From a virus: 64,000 bases of DNA. Both the position numbers and the translations under genes were made by a program. The stretch spans positions 18,373-82,372 of IMG/VR virus record IMGVR_UViG_3300027747_002377; one strand, given 5' to 3'. The notes under the pieces are model-generated. The model saw nothing but the letters and a program-made list of their open reading frames with translations, was not told the origin of the DNA and ran no database searches. This document shows, in pieces, positions 46,571 through 54,934 of the stretch; the stretch's first letter is position 1; each line of letters begins with the position of its first letter.

Positions 46571-48184
46571 TCAGTTTGTTTTTTTAAATACCATAAGGTT
46601 TTGAGCAAACCATCCCATGTGGTATCCATTCTTGATGTAGGTCAGCAGTTCTTCCTCCACATCAATTAAACGCTTGACAGGTAATTTTAAAAATAACTGT
46701 TCCCAGTACTCTTTGGTTTGACAGTTTACGTGACCAACACCTCCTTGCCCTGGGGCAGCCGCACTCCAAATTAAAACTCCATTAGGTTTTAAGCAGCTGA
46801 CGAGTGCTTGTGTAATTTCTTGATTTCTGCCCGCATCAATATGCTCTGCTACTTCCAAACAGATGACAACATTCCCGGTGTCTTTAACATCAAACAAACT
46901 TTGTTGTGTTAAATAAGGTTTATTTTTTACACGATCATCAATATCGTAGCCAACTGCATTTAAACCTTGGTTTTGCATTTCCTCTACGTACGTACCTGGT
47001 CCACAACCAACGTCCAAAACTTTGTCAGGTTTAAGTACATCAAAAATCCATGCGCTTAACCGCTTGGCAAACGGTTGTTCTTCGTTGTGCATGTAAGTAA
47101 AGTCCAGTTTGTTATTTACTGGCATTTCATACCAACCTTTTCTCCAGAGATTGTTGATATCTTTAAATATTTTGTCATATTTTTTACCGCAAGCTTCAAG
47201 GCTATACCGTGACCTTGTAATATTTGCCACCATCTGTCGAGAGAGGTCACCTGAATCATTAACAGCATTGACCCAATCTTGAAGAGTATGGCAACGGAAC
47301 CCGGTGACACCATCAAGGATGGTTTCCGTAAACGCACCGTAGTCAACAGCAATTAAAGGAGTGCCACACAACATTGCTTCCACGCCGCTGCCACCGAACG
47401 GTTCGGTAAAGTTTGTTGGCATCAATGCTGCTCGTGCATTGCGTAAGAATTCAGATCGCGCTTTACCTGTAATTGGACCACGATATTCAATGTTTGGGTG
47501 CTCCCATGGGGTTGGATCTCCTTGTCCATGTAAAATAATTGGCCAGGTACTGTAGTTGGCAATCTCTTTAATAGTATCTAGCCCCTTGGCAGAACAAATG
47601 CGGCCAAGAAAAGCTAGATATCGACCAGGTTCATAAGAGGGTTCCCAGTCATCTAGATCAAAATAATTAGGAACAACCCATTCATAATTTTTACCTTGCC
47701 GGTCTTCTTTGCCTTGGTGATAATGCATCCACGCATAGCTTTCAAAAACGCGAAAACTGTTTGGCATTAGTGTTGGGTAACCAATACCTGTTTCAACATG
47801 GTGGTGCTCAGGAAACTCAGACAATAAACGACTATGCGCATGCCCAAAAGGATGGCAAATTATATCTTTTTTTTCTAAATTTATTTTTAAAGCTGTTATT
47901 AGACGTTCTTCAAATAAAGCGTGACCCTTGCTGCCTACCGTAGCATCATCACCGTAAAAATCAACGTCTTTCCTTTTTCCATACAGAGTACTAAATTCAT
48001 TTTTAGTCAACATAGAAACATGTTTATTTGCTGTTGATTCGCTGCCCTCATTGGAATATTCAATTACCTCGTACCCATGAGCCTGCATCATCTTAGGAAA
48101 ACGCAAGACTTTGCCAGTAAAGGCGCAGTGGGAGTACTTGCTACTCGTTATAGTATGAAACAGACCGATTAGGTGAAGGCGCAT
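46571..48184 (-). CDS. Glycosyltransferase (GT4-like) fused to SAM methyltransferase
   Basis: 537 aa. Residues 1-~340 are a GT-B glycosyltransferase of family 4 type: LAFLGRICSAKGLDTIKEI, ILHGQGDP, EPFGGSGVEAMLCGTPLIAV. Residues ~380-537 are a class I methyltransferase with motif I VLDVGCGPGTYVEEM, VVICLEVAEHID and LKPNGVLIWSAA. The fusion could glycosylate and methylate a phage or host surface glycan, or modify DNA bases. A TGCTATAGT promoter lies just upstream. Confidence 0.8.
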   Translation of the reverse strand: MRLHLIGLFHTITSSKYSHCAFTGKVLRFPKMMQAHGYEVIEYSNEGSESTANKHVSMLTKNEFSTLYGKRKDVDFYGDDATVGSKGHALFEERLITALKINLEKKDIICHPFGHAHSRLLSEFPEHHHVETGIGYPTLMPNSFRVFESYAWMHYHQGKEDRQGKNYEWVVPNYFDLDDWEPSYEPGRYLAFLGRICSAKGLDTIKEIANYSTWPIILHGQGDPTPWEHPNIEYRGPITGKARSEFLRNARAALMPTNFTEPFGGSGVEAMLCGTPLIAVDYGAFTETILDGVTGFRCHTLQDWVNAVNDSGDLSRQMVANITRSRYSLEACGKKYDKIFKDINNLWRKGWYEMPVNNKLDFTYMHNEEQPFAKRLSAWIFDVLKPDKVLDVGCGPGTYVEEMQNQGLNAVGYDIDDRVKNKPYLTQQSLFDVKDTGNVVICLEVAEHIDAGRNQEITQALVSCLKPNGVLIWSAAAPGQGGVGHVNCQTKEYWEQLFLKLPVKRLIDVEEELLTYIKNGYHMGWFAQNLMVFKKTN

Positions 48185-48207
48185 TGTTTCTTGTCAACTG
48201 TTGCTTG

Positions 48208-48216
48208 ACTATAGCA
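48208..48216 (-). promoter_or_regulatory. Extended -10 TGCTATAGT (minus strand)
   Basis: TGC plus TATAGT on the minus strand, 24 bases before the glycosyltransferase fusion start. It lies between that gene and the collagen-like gene, so the two are separate units. Confidence 0.5.
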
Positions 48217-48227
48217 ACTAAATCAAG

Positions 48228-50282
48228 TTACGCCCACGGCCCCACTGAGGTATTGGCGCCAGCAGCGCCGATAGGCCAGATGTAAAAGGCGGAACCGGCA
48301 AGGGTGGAATAAGCGGCGCCTGGTGCTGCACTCAATGTGTATTCAGGAATAAACGTACCGCTTCCGTTAATACTAACAGTTCCATTAAGTATAAATTGCA
48401 CTGTTTGTGAACTACTTGCAATGGTAGACACGGCTTGAAAGGCGGTTTTTGATTGCGCAAAGATTGATCCTGCTGAGGAAATATAATCTGAAGTAGGAGT
48501 CAAACCTTCTCTATTGTATAAACCTTGATATTGGATGTTGTTAACAGTTGCCGTACCGCCAAAACTAAGACTAAAATAGTGCGAAAATGCGCCCGTAGAC
48601 TTGTTGAATAGGTACAAGGCGTTAAAAGCATATACTGTACTAGCGGCAAGAGTTACCCCAACACCAAAAACTTTTTGTGTTGCAGTGCTGTTTGCTCCCG
48701 CAAGGAAGGCATCAAGCCTATAAGTCATCATCGACGGTGACACGCCCCGCGCTGTTGGTGTCGAGTAGATCACCTTGCCGTCGTACTCCAACGCTCCAGC
48801 AGTTGCGCTGGTCAGGTTTGTGCCTGATTGAAATGTCAGCGGTGATAGTGATGTTGTACCTGCTGCAACAGTCAGGTTGCTGGTTAACGTGCCACCTGTA
48901 AATGAACCACTGCCTCCTGCGCCAGTAGCTCCTTGGGGGCCTGTAGCCCCAGTCACTCCGGTTGCACCAGCAGTGCCTACACCAGTAGCACCTTGCACGC
49001 CTGTAACGCCAGTGGGGCCTTGAACTCCGGTACTGCCTTGCACGCCTGTAGCACCCGTTATACCTTGGACGCCAGTTGCGCCTGTGGCGCCAGTAGCACC
49101 TTGCACGCCTGTAACGCCAGTGGGGCCTTGAACTCCGGTACTGCCTTGCACGCCTGTAGCACCCGTTATACCTTGGACGCCAGTTGCGCCTGTGGCGCCA
49201 GTAGCGCCTTGCACGCCAGTAGCTCCAGTAGCTCCTTGGACGCCAGTTGCCCCCTGCACACCGGTAGCACCCTGCACACCGGTTGCTCCAGTAACACCTT
49301 GGATTCCAGTGGCACCCGTAGGTCCAGCAACACCACTTGCACCCATTGGCCCAGTGGCACCTTGAGCACCATTAACAAGAGCGAGAAAAACTGCTTGATT
49401 ATTTGAAAAATTAGTTGAGCCAGTGCCCCCCGAACCTGTAAGTGTAACTGGATATGTCCAATAACTATTTACTGTTCCCGAATTTGTGTTTGTTGGGGTA
49501 CCATTAACAGTCCAAACTTGATAATTAGAGCTGCTGCCTTGATCTTGAATTGTAATAACTTCTGTGTTTTCTATTTGTGCAAGAAAAATATCAATATCAA
49601 TACTGTCATTTGTAAGGTGATTAACAATAATTTGCGTAGAACTTGTTTGCGTTACATTGTTCCATAACAAATAACCGGCACCAGGGTTCCCACTTGTTGC
49701 CGTGGTATTAGTAGTGTATTTAAACAAGCTAGAAGAATAACCTTGAGGACCGGTTGCACCTGTAGGTCCAGCAATACCAGTTGCGCCTGTAACTCCTACT
49801 CCCGTCGCACCTGTAGCGCCTGTTGCGCCGTTAGCGCCAGTGGGGCCTTGAACACCGGTCGAACCTTGTACACCAGTGGCACCGTTAATACCAAGGGATC
49901 CAGTTGCACCTTGAGGGCCGGTTGAACCTTGTACCCCAGTAGCTCCAGTAGCACCTTGCACACCAGTAGCACCTTGAGGCCCTGTTGAACCTTGTATTCC
50001 AGTGGCACCTTGTACTCCAGTAGATCCAGTAGGGCCTTGCACGCCTGTCGCACCGCTAGGTCCAGTCGCGCCTTGTGTACCAGTAGATCCAGTAGGGCCT
50101 TGTGCACCAGTAGGGCCTTGAACCCCTGTTGGCCCAGAAACACCAGCCGGACCTGTCGCACCGGTAGCACCTGCTGGCCCCTGAGGACCCGCTGTAACAA
50201 CATCAACAACTTGCGTCGATGTCACTTCAACAACGACACTACAATCATCTTTGGTTATAACAACTGTTCCGCAACACGTCAT
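48228..50282 (-). CDS. Collagen-like fibre protein
   Basis: 684 aa. Two Gly-X-Y blocks, residues about 32-181 ([10 protein letters not shown]…) and about 305-455, are separated by a globular beta domain (182-300) and followed by a C-terminal globular domain (460-684, [12 protein letters not shown]-type beta strands). The N-terminal 30 residues form a small anchor domain. Collagen-like triple helices are common in phage tail fibres, so this is a trimeric fibre or adhesin. Its start overlaps the BppU-like gene (ATGT overlap at 50279-50282). It contains a perfect 108-bp tandem duplication. Confidence 0.85.
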   Translation of the reverse strand: MTCCGTVVITKDDCSVVVEVTSTQVVDVVTAGPQGPAGATGATGPAGVSGPTGVQGPTGAQGPTGSTGTQGATGPSGATGVQGPTGSTGVQGATGIQGSTGPQGATGVQGATGATGVQGSTGPQGATGSLGINGATGVQGSTGVQGPTGANGATGATGATGVGVTGATGIAGPTGATGPQGYSSSLFKYTTNTTATSGNPGAGYLLWNNVTQTSSTQIIVNHLTNDSIDIDIFLAQIENTEVITIQDQGSSSNYQVWTVNGTPTNTNSGTVNSYWTYPVTLTGSGGTGSTNFSNNQAVFLALVNGAQGATGPMGASGVAGPTGATGIQGVTGATGVQGATGVQGATGVQGATGATGVQGATGATGATGVQGITGATGVQGSTGVQGPTGVTGVQGATGATGATGVQGITGATGVQGSTGVQGPTGVTGVQGATGVGTAGATGVTGATGPQGATGAGGSGSFTGGTLTSNLTVAAGTTSLSPLTFQSGTNLTSATAGALEYDGKVIYSTPTARGVSPSMMTYRLDAFLAGANSTATQKVFGVGVTLAASTVYAFNALYLFNKSTGAFSHYFSLSFGGTATVNNIQYQGLYNREGLTPTSDYISSAGSIFAQSKTAFQAVSTIASSSQTVQFILNGTVSINGSGTFIPEYTLSAAPGAAYSTLAGSAFYIWPIGAAGANTSVGPWA
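48983..49198 (-). repeat. Perfect 108-bp tandem duplication in the collagen block
   Basis: 48983-49090 and 49091-49198 are identical in sequence, 108 bp each, 36 residues of Gly-X-Y. As synonymous positions are identical too, the duplication is recent. Confidence 0.85.
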
Positions 50283-50617
50283 GTTGTATATCCCTCAGAA
50301 ACGTAAAAAGTTCCTTCCAAATAATATTCTTTTCTACCCGTTGTATCAGTCAATAACACATCATAATAACAAGTATCAGGAAGTGTTGTTGTTTGCGCAT
50401 CTGTTAAAGAAATTTTAATTAAGCCGGTTACACGGTTGGTATAAGTAACGGTAAAATCTACATATTTAACTGTTCGTGCTTTATCCCATATTTGCGCTGC
50501 CACAGTCCATCCTGTAAGATTAATTGAATTGTTATCAACATCTTTAAATTGCAACGTCAAGTCATAAACGGCTCGACGTTGAATTGTGTCATCATAACGA
50601 CCAGGATGGATCGACAT
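50279..50617 (-). CDS. Baseplate upper protein-like (BppU N-terminal type)
   Basis: 112 aa. Beta-sandwich with [34 protein letters not shown] and [19 protein letters not shown]. The layout (y-D-l-t-l-q-f …L-t-g-w…YDl…G…y.eG) is that of BppU N-terminal domains. Likely a host-attachment scaffold that holds the collagen-like fibre, whose gene follows immediately. Confidence 0.6.
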   Translation of the reverse strand: MSIHPGRYDDTIQRRAVYDLTLQFKDVDNNSINLTGWTVAAQIWDKARTVKYVDFTVTYTNRVTGLIKISLTDAQTTTLPDTCYYDVLLTDTTGRKEYYLEGTFYVSEGYTT

Positions 50618-50622
50618 TGCGT

Positions 50623-50970
50623 TTACTTAGCAGAGATCACAAATGTGACAGTAGGAGTACCAGTAAGTATTGAAACCAAGTTGCCTCGGATTTGTCTCAA
50701 CGGACGATCAGCGTAGTTATAAAAATATGTTCCGTTTGCAGTCAGTGTTTTGTCTGAAGCATCCAAATTAAAAAAGTTGGTGCCATCAAGGCTTCCTTCA
50801 ATACGCACCACTACGTTCGTGCCTACAGTTGCCACGTTCACTTGCACACCAAACGTAGTAGCAGCTACCACATCTTGAACTGCTACACTAAGAGCAGCAG
50901 TAGTACCTGCAGAAGTTAATGCTGTCGGATAGTAAAAAACTGTATCCGAAAAAATAGGACTTACTGACAT
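50623..50970 (-). CDS. Virion beta-domain protein, paralogue of 46187-46531
   Basis: 115 aa. Beta-rich. VVVRIEGSLDGTNFFNL and the NGTYFYNYADRPLRQIRGNL segment align with the 114-aa protein at 46187. Probably a tail-associated or decoration protein. The start shares one base with the Dps-like stop. Confidence 0.7.
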   Translation of the reverse strand: MSVSPIFSDTVFYYPTALTSAGTTAALSVAVQDVVAATTFGVQVNVATVGTNVVVRIEGSLDGTNFFNLDASDKTLTANGTYFYNYADRPLRQIRGNLVSILTGTPTVTFVISAK

Positions 50971-51440
50971 TACTTTTTGTAATCTAAGTTGCTCTTAAGA
51001 AGCCACTGGTTCTTCTTGTGTATTCTACCGCGCTCCACGCCAAGGTCAAGGGTCAATTGATCGCCAATTGCGTTGGACATAGTAATCAGTTCATTAAAAC
51101 ATTCAGCAAGTTCATTATGGTTTGTCGCCAGCTGTAGGATGATGCCTTCCTGATTGAAGCAATTTTCAAAAGGAAGTTCGGGAATATTTGAATATGTAAG
51201 GTCCATCACCGTCTTAGGTGTGGCAATATCAAGGGACCTTATGTGTTCAGCAATGGTATCAATACCTTCTTCCATTTCTTTATAGATTCTTTCTGTTAGA
51301 AGGTGCAGCTCATAGAACTTGCCACCCATCAAACCCCAGTGCACAAGCTGTGTCTGGTGGTAAATGTTGACAGAATCGCGCAGGCACTGCAACAAGAGGC
51401 AGTAACAAGGCGTCGTCTTATCAGTAGTTGCTTTTGCCAT
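50970..51440 (-). CDS. Dps-like ferritin
   Basis: 156 aa from the ATG at 51440, two bases after the previous stop; an ATG at 51461 inside that gene is less likely. A four-helix ferritin. The Dps ferroxidase residues are in place: His34 (LVHWGLMG), His46 (FYELHLL), Asp61 and Glu65 (IDTIAEHIRSL), at spacing H-12-H-15-D-4-E as in Dps. Dps oxidises iron with hydrogen peroxide, stores it and protects DNA. In a phage it may limit oxidative damage in a light-stressed host or handle iron. Confidence 0.8.
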   Translation of the reverse strand: MAKATTDKTTPCYCLLLQCLRDSVNIYHQTQLVHWGLMGGKFYELHLLTERIYKEMEEGIDTIAEHIRSLDIATPKTVMDLTYSNIPELPFENCFNQEGIILQLATNHNELAECFNELITMSNAIGDQLTLDLGVERGRIHKKNQWLLKSNLDYKK

Positions 51441-51442
51441 AA

Positions 51443-51715
51443 TCACCACAAATCGTTGCAAGCCCAGAACTTAGGCGTATTTTTGTCCATGGGCTTGTCG
51501 CATCCCATTCTAGACCTGAAATTCTTTCTACGGTCCTTGTCGTGGTGTTGCGTGTAATCCTCGTAACCGCGCCTACCGTAACGTACAATTTTCTCCTCTC
51601 CATCGTGACAGGACTTAACAACCCACTTATGGGTGTCCCCAGATGGAGCACGTTGCGGCTTGTTGCACTTCATGTGCTCTTTTGCAAGCCGCTTAGCCTT
51701 GGCGTGGTCAGCCAT
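51443..51715 (-). CDS. Small basic conserved phage protein
   Basis: 90 aa, Lys/Arg/His-rich. HKWVVKSCHDGEEKIVRYGR, an FRSRMGCD region and a TPKFWACNDLW ending resemble small phage proteins with a (K-t-p-yWac…LW) end, known to me only as conserved. DNA binding is plausible. Two bases before the Dps-like start. Confidence 0.6.
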   Translation of the reverse strand: MADHAKAKRLAKEHMKCNKPQRAPSGDTHKWVVKSCHDGEEKIVRYGRRGYEDYTQHHDKDRRKNFRSRMGCDKPMDKNTPKFWACNDLW

Positions 51716-51717
51716 GT

Positions 51718-51885
51718 CTAACTCACAAAGGAGGGTGCGTACACTTCTTCTCCCTTGGTAGCCACATCAAAGCCAGAGGGAAGGCGTTCTTTTTGTAGGC
51801 TACGGATACCAGAAACATATCGCGCCAGGAAGTCAGCCGTTTTATTCTGATCTTGCTCTTGATCAGGTTGCGATCCATCCAACAT
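51718..51885 (-). CDS. Small hypothetical protein (55 aa)
   Basis: ATG at 51885-51883, TAG at 51720-51718. 55 aa with an acidic Gln-rich start (MLDGSQPDQEQDQNKTADFL). It overlaps the HNH gene by 23 bases and fills the gap to the next gene. Helical, soluble. Function unknown. Confidence 0.55.
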   Translation of the reverse strand: MLDGSQPDQEQDQNKTADFLARYVSGIRSLQKERLPSGFDVATKGEEVYAPSFVS

Positions 51886-52273
51886 AAGCGTCCTCACAGA
51901 TATACGGAATAGCTTGATGCACAGTAGCCAGGTTTAAAGACCTTGGCCTCTGCTCAGTCCATTCCTTAATCTTATCAGCCCTTTCTTTAGTATATTTAGG
52001 ATGTTCATCTGTGTACCAAAGCTCAAATTTTTGTGAAGCTTTAGCAGAGTTACAAGAGTTACAACAGCAAGCAAGGTTGTTTCTTGAACTGTGGCCACCT
52101 TTGTGCTTGGGAACAATGTGATCAATCGTGGCAGTATCTGAACATAACTGCCGATCACAATAGGCGCATTTCCATTCCCAGGCTTCAAAAATACTTTGCC
52201 TAAACTTCTTTCGAGCAAGCTTAGGCGTAAGAACAATCAGCTCAGCTAGAAGTTCGTTCTCAGTGTGAAACAC
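51863..52273 (-). CDS. HNH endonuclease
   Basis: 136 aa. CAYC (36-39), DHIVPKHKGG (51-60), NNLACCCNSCN (65-75) give the HNH/zinc site of McrA-type HNH nucleases, with D51-H52, N66 and the second CxxC. It may act as a homing nuclease, in genome packaging or in host DNA attack. It is separated from the terminase genes, which are not in the window. Confidence 0.9.
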   Translation of the reverse strand: MFHTENELLAELIVLTPKLARKKFRQSIFEAWEWKCAYCDRQLCSDTATIDHIVPKHKGGHSSRNNLACCCNSCNSAKASQKFELWYTDEHPKYTKERADKIKEWTEQRPRSLNLATVHQAIPYICEDAYVGWIAT

Positions 52274-52323
52274 GGTAGGCTCATGCTTCTAAACAAAAGA
52301 TATGGCGCATACATCTGTCTAAC

Positions 52324-52332
52324 TGCTATGAT
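52324..52332 (+). promoter_or_regulatory. Extended -10 TGCTATGAT for the tRNA
   Basis: TGC plus TATGAT (52327-52332), 21 bases before the tRNA. Would start transcription about 15 bases upstream of the mature 5' end. Confidence 0.5.
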
Positions 52333-52353
52333 CAAAACGTGATACAGGTACTA

Positions 52354-52429
52354 CGGAGTATCGCCTAACTTGGTCATGGCACCTGCTTTGGGAGCAGGAA
52401 TAATCTCAGTTCAAATCTGAGTACTCCGA
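52354..52429 (+). tRNA. tRNA-Pro (UGG)
   Basis: 76 nt. Acceptor stem CGGAGTA/TACTCCG, D arm GCC…GGC with GG in the loop, anticodon arm CCTGC-TTTGGGA-GCAGG with anticodon TGG at the loop centre, T arm CTCAG-TTCAAAT-CTGAG, discriminator A. CCA is not encoded. A full cloverleaf. It is read rightward while all neighbouring genes are leftward, and its last 24 bases overlap the 3' end of the gene at 52406. Confidence 0.95.
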
Positions 52430-52639
52430 TTGCCAACTCATATCTTCTGCGGGATCGTACTCAGCTTGCTCCAGGAGGCGCAGTATGTAGTAATGCAGCC
52501 GATCCGTTACCCAACGGAGGTCTTCATCCGACACGTCGCATACAATGGCGTCCAAGCGTAACTCACGGGTCGGTTGACGTACGTGGTCCGCCACGAGTTC
52601 CAATGCTTTATAGCGCCCACGGGTGAAGTCTCCTAACAT
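52406..52639 (-). CDS. Hypothetical protein overlapping tRNA-Pro
   Basis: 77 aa, Arg/Leu/Glu-rich, helical (GRYKALELVADHVRQPTREL). No family recognised. The last codons lie opposite the T arm and acceptor stem of the tRNA. Next to the 71-aa coiled-coil gene after one base. Confidence 0.6.
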   Translation of the reverse strand: MLGDFTRGRYKALELVADHVRQPTRELRLDAIVCDVSDEDLRWVTDRLHYYILRLLEQAEYDPAEDMSWQSEYSDLN

Positions 52640-52640
52640 A

Positions 52641-52856
52641 TCAATCCGGACTAAGGGCGCGGTAGGCTTCGATCATTTTTTCTTCCTTCTCAACCGAATT
52701 CTGCTTAAGAACATTAAGAATTTCTAAAGCTCCTTGAACTTTTAAGTACCCTTCCTTGGTAGCCATGAGGTTAGCTTCCATGGTACGGATGTCTTTGGTT
52801 AAGGTTGCAAGCTGTTCCTGCAAGCCTTTTTCCAGTTCAGTTACGTGGCTTTCCAT
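52641..52856 (-). CDS. Small coiled-coil protein
   Basis: 71 aa. A long heptad helix (SHVTELEKGLQEQLATLTKD, then IRTMEANLMATKEGYLKVQG). Such short coiled coils are common beside phage lysis genes. Function unknown. Confidence 0.6.
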   Translation of the reverse strand: MESHVTELEKGLQEQLATLTKDIRTMEANLMATKEGYLKVQGALEILNVLKQNSVEKEEKMIEAYRALSPD

Positions 52857-52886
52857 TTGTGGATAAGATCTTTAACGATCTTAACA

Positions 52887-53096
52887 CTACCTTTTGGCCA
52901 GTGGGGTAAAAAGTCCAGCAAAAACTTCTATGATCCTGTAAAGCTTAGATAGAAAAAACTGAACAAGAGTTGAATCCCATTTAGATTTTGGCGTAGGAGT
53001 TAAATTAATAATGACAATAGCCAGCCCATGTAGAGCCAGAATTACGTCAGTAATGCTTTGTATATGACCGGTAAGTTGCTTTAAAAAATCGTCCAT
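52887..53096 (-). CDS. Small membrane protein next to endolysin, possible holin
   Basis: 69 aa. One strong hydrophobic segment at about 16-34 (TDVILALHGLAIVIINLTPT), then a basic loop with TPTPKSKWD and an amphipathic C-terminal helix. Directly downstream of the endolysin. A (LTPTP.…Y.iIE…aG) pattern recurs in small phage proteins beside lysis genes (memory). A holin or lysis accessory is likely but unproved. Confidence 0.5.
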   Translation of the reverse strand: MDDFLKQLTGHIQSITDVILALHGLAIVIINLTPTPKSKWDSTLVQFFLSKLYRIIEVFAGLFTPLAKR

Positions 53097-53108
53097 GCCG
53101 TTAAATTT

Positions 53109-54347
53109 TTATTTAAAAATCCAACCCCAGCCGCTTGCACCACCACCGTAGAACAAACGTGGGTCTAGGTTTTTAAAACTGTAATGTTTGTTTCTACCTG
53201 CTCCAGGCGCTTGATTTTCCCATACACCATTGATCAAATCAAGGTCACCGTAAGGATCTTGGACTAACCAGTAGCTATCACTATAACCAGTTATTACAAT
53301 AAAATGTCCACCTCCATTAGGTGCACTTACTAAACCGTGATGAAGAATACCTACAGCAACAGGTTTTCCTTTATTAATCTGTTGTTTGATATCTTGCGGA
53401 TCTAAGTTTGTATAAAATTTAGCATTAACTTTTAGAGAACTTAAAGCCCCGTAATGAGCGTCTCTGGTAGTTGTATCGCCATATTGATTGACAATTTTTA
53501 AATAATCTGTATCATCATTAATTCCTTTTACTTTTAGATACTTCAGACACATAGCCAAAGAACTTGTTTGACATTGCCTCCAGCCTTCAGGACCGTTATC
53601 TTTCTGATCAAAGAACGGAAAGTCACGCAGATAACGTAAGTTTCCATCTTGAGCATAAGGATTGATCTTAGGTGTAAGGCCACTCCAGTGATCGTCATAA
53701 ACCCACCACTTACCCAACTTAAAACCCAACTCAAGCAGCGTATGTCCGTCACGTTTCTCAAGTATTTGATTTACCGGGTATGTTCTACCTTGATATACCT
53801 TGGCTTTTAAATCGTTTGAAAGTTCTGATATTGGTTTAGGTTCTTTTTTAAACCAAGTCTGCTGCAAAGAAGTAACATCACTAAGTTTTACAGCAGGCTG
53901 AACAGAAACAGGCTTACAAAATAAGTCAACCTCAGCACCACGACGCCTGGCTAACCCTTCAATAACTTCTCCGTTACCTCCCTTAGCCCAACGTGGTAGC
54001 TCCTGACTTGCTGCAATATTAGGTTTTTCTCCACTATTAAGTCGCTTACGTAAGGTAGATTCTTCAAGCGCACCTTCACCAACGTTATAAGTAAAGCTTA
54101 CAAGTGCATCAAATTGATTCTGATTTAAGGGTACTGTGATCAATTTATTAACTGCTTGCTCAAATCGCGCCAGGTCTTTTTGAAGTAGCTGTTCTGCCTG
54201 AAGTTCTGTTATTGTTAGACCTTCATAAACGTCGTCACCAGTATGACCATAACCTATGGTCAAGACGCCAACCACGTCATAGTAAGCAGTAAGACGCAGT
54301 CCTTCAAACCCTTTTATCAAGTCTAGGCCTGGTTTAGATGTCTTCAC
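53109..54347 (-). CDS. Endolysin: GH24 lysozyme plus C39-like peptidase
   Basis: 412 aa. The N-terminal GH24 lysozyme has the catalytic triad E15, D24, T30 (GFEG … YYDVVGVLTIGYGH) with spacing identical to T4 lysozyme E11-D20-T26. Residues about 180-225 form an SH3-like linker. The C-terminal C39-like peptidase has Cys259 (QCQTSS), His348 (GGGHFIVITGY) and Asp364 (VQDPYGD). The enzyme should cut both glycan and peptide links of the cell wall. Confidence 0.85.
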   Translation of the reverse strand: MKTSKPGLDLIKGFEGLRLTAYYDVVGVLTIGYGHTGDDVYEGLTITELQAEQLLQKDLARFEQAVNKLITVPLNQNQFDALVSFTYNVGEGALEESTLRKRLNSGEKPNIAASQELPRWAKGGNGEVIEGLARRRGAEVDLFCKPVSVQPAVKLSDVTSLQQTWFKKEPKPISELSNDLKAKVYQGRTYPVNQILEKRDGHTLLELGFKLGKWWVYDDHWSGLTPKINPYAQDGNLRYLRDFPFFDQKDNGPEGWRQCQTSSLAMCLKYLKVKGINDDTDYLKIVNQYGDTTTRDAHYGALSSLKVNAKFYTNLDPQDIKQQINKGKPVAVGILHHGLVSAPNGGGHFIVITGYSDSYWLVQDPYGDLDLINGVWENQAPGAGRNKHYSFKNLDPRLFYGGGASGWGWIFK

Positions 54348-54378
54348 TGCAAGCGGTTGGTAGTGATCTCACTCAATA

Positions 54379-54921
54379 CTAACCGATACCTGCGCTCGTG
54401 GTTCCAGAATTAAATGCAATTGTATCTATACCGGCAGAGGTTGTCCCGGTAGTACCAAGAGTTACTGGAGGAAAGTCCTCACCAAGAGCTGGCCAAGAAG
54501 AGTAATCAGGGGAAGTAACAAAGGAAGCAAGATCTTCTGTAGTCTTGGTTGCTTTAATTGCTGAAATCTTGATGCCTGAGGAAGTACGAATATTTTCTCT
54601 CCAGGTTTTAACAGCCGGGTCGGCTGCTTTGCCGTTATCAACTGAACGAACAATCATCCAATCAGTAGGACTAAGAAGCGTATTTGCTGTATAACGTGTC
54701 TGGTCAACCCACTGAACAACAAGTTGATCGTGGTCTTTTGAAAGCCCTGGACCGAAATAAAAACGTTGATCGTAGTACGGGGGATCAGGTACTTCAGTAA
54801 TACCAATAGCTTTTCGATCTTCTGGTGACGCCAAGCGGAGCCAGTTCGCAGGGTACTGTGTTCCATCGGGAGTAACAAAAGGAACATCAAGTGCTAATGG
54901 CTTGCCGTTTAAGAGGAACAT
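54379..54921 (-). CDS. Tail-fibre associated protein (PANWLRL type)
   Basis: 180 aa. DVPFVTPDGTQYPANWLRLA, PEDRKAIGITEVPDPPYYDQ and LLSPTDWMIVRSV match the pattern of proteins encoded beside phage tail fibres (…PanWLrla…aiGi.ev.d…tDW…R). The C-terminal Gly/Thr repeat is TSAGI. Tail-fibre assembly or virion role is inferred. Confidence 0.65.
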   Translation of the reverse strand: MFLLNGKPLALDVPFVTPDGTQYPANWLRLASPEDRKAIGITEVPDPPYYDQRFYFGPGLSKDHDQLVVQWVDQTRYTANTLLSPTDWMIVRSVDNGKAADPAVKTWRENIRTSSGIKISAIKATKTTEDLASFVTSPDYSSWPALGEDFPPVTLGTTGTTSAGIDTIAFNSGTTSAGIG

Positions 54922-54934
54922 TTTGGTATGGTTT

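Noticed and set aside
48930-50190. CRISPR-like repeat array
   Set aside because: The repeats are the codons of Gly-X-Y collagen triplets within one long frame. There are no spacers, and the antisense frames listed there (for example Ser/Cys-rich ones) are shadows.
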